A DNA stretch of 6,809 nucleotides from CAYYVJ01 sp964475115 (lineage in GTDB: Bacteria; Bacillota; Clostridia; Lachnospirales; Lachnospiraceae), in the NCBI GenBank assembly GCA_964475115.1, contig CAYYVJ010000093.1:1-6809 (forward strand), written 5' to 3'. Positions 5,762 to 6,809 of the stretch are shown in pieces; the first letter of the stretch is position 1; each line of letters starts with the position of its first letter. Under the pieces are notes generated by a model, which had not been told where the DNA came from, did no database searches, and saw nothing but the letters and a program-made list of their open reading frames with translations. A program made the translations under genes and the position numbers.

Positions 5762-5770
5762 AGGAGGTGA
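5762..5770 (+). promoter_or_regulatory. Ribosome binding site of rpsL
   Basis: AGGAGGTGA is an unusually complete match to the 3' end of 16S rRNA, seven bases before the ATG at 5778. It fits a very highly translated gene. Confidence 0.9.
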
Positions 5771-5777
5771 CAAAGAA

Positions 5778-6197
5778 ATGCCTACATTTAATCAGTTAGT
5801 AAGAAAAGGGAGACAAACAGCTGTAAAGAAATCAAAATCTCCTGCACTTCAAAAGAGTTTCAACTCTTTACAGAAGAGAAGTACAGAAACATCTTCTCCA
5901 CAAAAGAGAGGTGTATGTACAGCAGTTAAAACAGCTACTCCAAAGAAGCCTAACTCAGCTCTTAGAAAGATTGCCAGAGTACGTCTATCTAACGGCCTTG
6001 AAGTAACAAGCTATATCCCAGGAGAAGGACACAACCTTCAGGAACATAGTGTTGTTCTTATCAGAGGTGGTAGAATCAAGGATTTACCAGGTACTAGATA
6101 CCATATCGTTAGAGGAACACTAGATACAGCTGGTGTTGCTAAGAGACGTCAGGCCCGTTCAAAATACGGAGCTAAGAGACCAAAAGATGCAAAATAG
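5778..6197 (+). CDS. rpsL: 30S ribosomal protein S12
   Basis: Ribosomal protein S12, 139 residues, part of the decoding centre of the small subunit. Family hallmarks are MPTFNQLVRKGR, QKRGVCTAVKTATPKKPNSALRK, PGEGHNLQEHSVVLIRGG, KDLPGTRYHIVRGTLD and the end QARSKYGAKRPK. Residues about 26-41 form the N-terminal insertion seen in Firmicutes S12 and absent from the 124-residue Escherichia coli protein. K57 (in TPKKPNS) and K101 (in RIKDLPG) correspond to the two lysines where streptomycin resistance changes usually occur; both are wild type here. D102 corresponds to the aspartate that is methylthiolated in many bacteria. It has its own consensus promoter and is followed by rpsG after a 217-base gap. 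Codon choice differs from the cassette, with more CTT and CGT, as expected for a highly expressed gene. Confidence 0.99.
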   Translation: MPTFNQLVRKGRQTAVKKSKSPALQKSFNSLQKRSTETSSPQKRGVCTAVKTATPKKPNSALRKIARVRLSNGLEVTSYIPGEGHNLQEHSVVLIRGGRIKDLPGTRYHIVRGTLDTAGVAKRRQARSKYGAKRPKDAK

Positions 6198-6201
6198 GAA
6201 T

Positions 6202-6399
6202 CACAATTGAATTAAAATGAGAGTAGCATTATGCAATCTCATTGTGCCCGGAAATGCGAAAATATTGTCCCTGTAGGTTGCAGGTTAATATAGAGTAATA
6301 CCGTGCGCGAACACAAGGCAGCCACCCATCTGGATGGCACTTGGCAAATGTGAGTACCGAAGAATTAATCATGCTAACAGCGGACTGTTAGACAATATT
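6202..6399 (+). ncRNA. Structured rpsL-rpsG intercistronic RNA, candidate S7 target
   Basis: The gap holds no gene but many helices. After rpsL there is a hairpin AATGAGA/TCTCATT (6216-6222 with 6237-6243). A long-range helix P1 then pairs AATATTGTC (6261-6269) with GACAATATT (6391-6399). Inside it are CCTG/CAGG (6270-6273 with 6281-6284), a small GTG/CAC hairpin (6303-6305 with 6312-6314) that overlaps the next arm by one base, an arm with CAAG/CTTG (6314-6317 with 6340-6343) and GCCA/TGGC (6321-6324 with 6335-6338), and CTAACAG/CTGTTAG (6374-6380 with 6385-6391) with a CGGA loop. P1 ends one base before the rpsG ribosome binding site. In E. coli S7 represses from its binding site in the equivalent rpsL-rpsG gap; the same role here is inferred from position and structure. 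Confidence 0.55.
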
Positions 6400-6407
6400 A
6401 AGGAGGG
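6400..6407 (+). promoter_or_regulatory. Ribosome binding site of rpsG
   Basis: AAGGAGGG lies seven bases before the GTG start at 6415 and directly after the 3' strand of helix P1. TCCCT at 6268-6272 is complementary to AGGGA at 6404-6408, so an alternative fold could mask this site. Confidence 0.85.
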
Positions 6408-6414
6408 AAGTAAC

Positions 6415-6809
6415 GTGCCACGTAAAGGACATACCCAAAAAAGAGACGTATTAGCAGATCCTATATACAACAATAAGGTTGTTACTAAACTTATCAATAA
6501 CATTATGTTAGATGGTAAGAAGGGTATCGCTCAAAAAATTGTATATGGAGCTTTTGATCGTGTTGCAGCAAAATCTGATAAGCCAGCTATCGAAGTATTC
6601 GAAGAGGCTATGAACAACATCATGCCTGTACTTGAAGTAAAGGCAAGACGTATCGGTGGAGCAACATATCAAGTTCCAATCGAAGTTAGACCAGAGAGAA
6701 GACAGTCTCTAGCACTTCGTTGGATAACATTGTATTCACGTAAAAGAGGCGAGAAAACAATGGAAGAAAGATTAGCAAACGAAATTCTTGATGCGGCAAA
6801 CAGTGCAGG
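6415..6809 (+). CDS. rpsG: 30S ribosomal protein S7 (partial, 3' end cut by window)
   Basis: Ribosomal protein S7, which nucleates assembly of the head of the 30S subunit by binding the 3' major domain of 16S rRNA. The start is GTG, supported by AAGGAGGG seven bases upstream and by the conserved protein start (M)PRKGHTQKRDVLADPIYN. Visible hallmarks are IMLDGKKGIAQKIVY (30-44), NIMPVLEVKARRIGGATYQVP (68-88), VRPERR (91-96), and MEERLANEILDAAN (116-129). The window ends after 131 codons plus two bases; Firmicutes S7 is about 156 residues, so roughly the last 25 are missing. It is co-transcribed with rpsL. fusA and tuf would be expected next but lie outside the window. S7 is the usual autoregulator of this operon in E. 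coli, which bears on the structured gap before it. Confidence 0.98.
   Translation, partial: MPRKGHTQKRDVLADPIYNNKVVTKLINNIMLDGKKGIAQKIVYGAFDRVAAKSDKPAIEVFEEAMNNIMPVLEVKARRIGGATYQVPIEVRPERRQSLALRWITLYSRKRGEKTMEERLANEILDAANSA

Noticed and set aside
6216..6243. Hairpin after rpsL as a transcription terminator
   Set aside because: It is followed by GTGCCCGG rather than a U tract, and rpsG is expected in the same transcript.
6244..6399. Known riboswitch, T-box or tRNA in the rpsL-rpsG gap
   Set aside because: I saw no T-box GGGTGG motif, no tRNA T-loop GTTCGA pattern, and no core I recognise of the common riboswitch classes.

Overview
The window is AT-rich and comes from a low-GC Gram-positive bacterium. 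The ribosomal proteins are of Firmicutes type: S12 is 139 residues with the extended N-terminal segment, and S7 begins MPRKGHTQKRDVLADP. Strong AGGAGG ribosome binding sites and the RpoC tail agree with this. Clostridia, and Lachnospiraceae in particular, is the most likely group, but that narrower placement is inference from sequence character.

Layout: bases 1-371 are the 3' end of rpoC, followed by a hairpin terminator (383-424). A five-gene cassette follows (423-5631). On the minus strand lie a NarL/FixJ-type response regulator (423-1040) and, upstream of it in the same operon, its membrane histidine kinase (1055-2149). A divergent control region of about 240 bases (2150-2389) separates them from a plus-strand operon of an ABC ATPase (2390-3328) and two ABC-2 type permeases (3321-4475 and 4462-5631), whose coding regions overlap. 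After 10 bases comes a consensus sigma-A promoter, then a structured leader, rpsL (5778-6197), a 217-base structured gap, and rpsG (from 6415, cut by the window end).

The cassette has the composition of the LnrJK-LnrLMN (YfiJK-YfiLMN) family of Bacillus: a kinase with several membrane spans and no large outside domain, a LuxR-type regulator, one ATPase and two different permeases. In Bacillus that family senses membrane-active linear polyenes (linearmycins) and protects against them; the transporter is also related to streptolysin S exporters. No peptide precursor gene is visible, so sensing and self-protection fits better than toxin export. The ligand here is unknown.

The most interesting points are: (i) the cassette sits inside the normally tight rpoB-rpoC-rpsL-rpsG-fusA-tuf core cluster; (ii) a perfect 14-bp palindrome lies almost exactly midway between the two best divergent -10 boxes, about 42 bases from each predicted start, suggesting one operator for both operons; (iii) the rpsL-rpsG gap can fold into a closed multi-branched RNA ending just before the rpsG ribosome binding site, a candidate S7 autoregulatory element; (iv) the predicted kinase mRNA leader contains two competing stems; (v) no terminator separates the transporter operon from rpsL.
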